Origin: an uncultured Acidobacteriaceae bacterium
GTDB taxonomy: Bacteria; Acidobacteriota; Terriglobia; Terriglobales; Acidobacteriaceae
NCBI GenBank assembly: GCA_937879855.1
Contig: CALFMO010000036.1
Coordinates: 1 to 5,060, forward strand
Reading direction: 5' to 3'
Length of the DNA stretch: 5,060 nucleotides
Positions 4,317-5,060 of this stretch are shown piece after piece. The notes beneath the pieces are model-generated. The model did no database searches. It saw nothing but the letters and a program-made list of their open reading frames with translations, and was not told the DNA's origin. Numbering within the stretch: position 1 is the stretch's first letter; every line of letters begins with the position of its first letter. The position numbers and the translations under genes were made by a program.

Positions 4317-5060
4317 CGATGACTTGCGGCGTCTGATCGAGAAGGGCTACGCTGTCGCCATCGACGCGGGATATCTCGTCATCCGCGACATCCCTTATCT
4401 GGACGTTCAGAAGCAACTGCAGTGGGGCGCAATCGTCGCGAAGCTGGAATTCGTTGATAGGATGACGGTCAAGCAGGACGATCACCAGATTTGGTTCGCG
4501 GGCTCCGTCCCGTACGGGCTTGACGGAAACCCGATACCCAACCTCGGCGGTGGACCAACAGCCTTAGCGCTCGGCGAAGCCAGCAAAGACATTGTCGTAC
4601 AAAGAAGGTTCTCGAACAAGCCCAAAGATACGGGGAGGTTCGCTGACTTCTTTGCCAAAATCGAAAGCTACGATGCCATCATATCAGGACCGGCGATGTG
4701 CCTTCACGGCGCCAACCCATATACGTTTCGTACGGTTGAGAAGATGTCCGACTCGGTATTCAAATTCCACGATACCCTCACAAGCAGGGCGGAAATCACA
4801 GATCTTTCAGCCAAATTCGCAAACGACGTTGTCGCCGTAATCGGCCTCGGCGGCACCGGCGCCTATATTTTGGATTTTCTCGTAAAGACACCAGTCCGGG
4901 AAATACGTGGATTCGACCACGATGCGTTCCATGTCCATAACGCGTTTCGATCTCCCGGGAAATTGGACGAAAGCGAACTGGGAAAATCGAAAGCCGACGT
5001 TTATGGCCGACATTCCGCAGGTCGCGAAGTAGAGTTTGGCGATTTTTGGCGGTGGCGGAC
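4276..5060 (+). CDS. E1-like ThiF-family adenylyltransferase with N-terminal DUF6791-like region (partial, 3' end cut)
   Basis: Probable activating enzyme that adenylates the C-terminus of the ubiquitin-like protein with ATP. The E1/ThiF nucleotide site is plain: VVAVIGLGGTGAYIL (Gly-rich loop, residues 190-195), then IRGFDHD with the ribose-binding Asp (214 or 216), then HNAFRSPG with Asn222 and Arg225, the N-x-x-R finger, then LGKSKADVY with the lysine region. The first 180 or so residues (NHNDDLRRLIEKGYAV, ... FAGSVPYGLDGNPI, ... RFSNKPKDTGRF, ... IISGPA) resemble the DUF6791 region found before ThiF domains in bacteria. The ATG at 4276 has only a weak GAAG before it; a TTG at 4291 (MFHQLVNHNDDL) is the other option, and an in-frame stop at 4204 limits extension. 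The frame stays open to the window end at about residue 261, so any catalytic cysteine or later domain lies outside. The last 15 or so residues fit the family less well. Confidence 0.88.
   Translation, partial: MKWCSLFHQLVNHNDDLRRLIEKGYAVAIDAGYLVIRDIPYLDVQKQLQWGAIVAKLEFVDRMTVKQDDHQIWFAGSVPYGLDGNPIPNLGGGPTALALGEASKDIVVQRRFSNKPKDTGRFADFFAKIESYDAIISGPAMCLHGANPYTFRTVEKMSDSVFKFHDTLTSRAEITDLSAKFANDVVAVIGLGGTGAYILDFLVKTPVREIRGFDHDAFHVHNAFRSPGKLDESELGKSKADVYGRHSAGREVEFGDFWRWR

Noticed and set aside
4592..4840. 82-codon plus-strand frame inside the E1 gene
   Set aside because: It is a shadow: the E1 frame through the same bases carries clear family motifs.

Overview
The window looks like an accessory (defence-type) island of a moderately GC-rich Gram-negative bacterium, probably in Pseudomonadota. 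This rests on GC-rich third codon positions, GGAG/GAGG-type ribosome binding sites and consensus-like sigma70 promoters; no marker gene fixes the taxon. I see no tRNA, rRNA, CRISPR array or intact transposon.

Left part, all on the minus strand. A small protein of unknown function (47-283) follows a 422-residue protein with a PD-(D/E)XK nuclease-type active site (390-1658). After a spacer without a convincing gene (1659-1949) comes a regulatory pair: an ImmA/IrrE-type zinc peptidase with an HEAGH motif (1950-2879). Its start overlaps the end of a 134-residue XRE-family helix-turn-helix protein (2860-3264).

Centre. Between the XRE gene and the rightward genes, at about 3300-3380, lie two divergent sigma70-like promoters. 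Their -35 boxes each carry one arm of a perfect inverted repeat (ATCAAGC, 13 bases, GCTTGAT). A third GCTTG sits exactly 18 bases further on, inside the rightward promoter. This is a strong candidate operator for the XRE protein.

Right part, plus strand. After a leader of about 170 bases come an unrecognised 117-residue protein (3556-3909), a single-domain ubiquitin-like beta-grasp protein of the bacterial multiubiquitin type (4065-4316) and, overlapping it by 41 bases, an E1/ThiF-type adenylyltransferase with an N-terminal DUF6791-like region. The E1 gene is cut by the window end at about residue 261.

Working model (inference). The rightward genes encode a bacterial ubiquitin-like conjugation or activation pathway related to the Bil/Bub-type systems. 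XRE and ImmA would form a repressor-antirepressor switch, with the peptidase removing the XRE protein on a stress or phage signal and so inducing both directions. The ubiquitin-like protein ends without a diglycine, and the protein upstream of it is unknown. Those two points, and the shared operator, are the most interesting things here.
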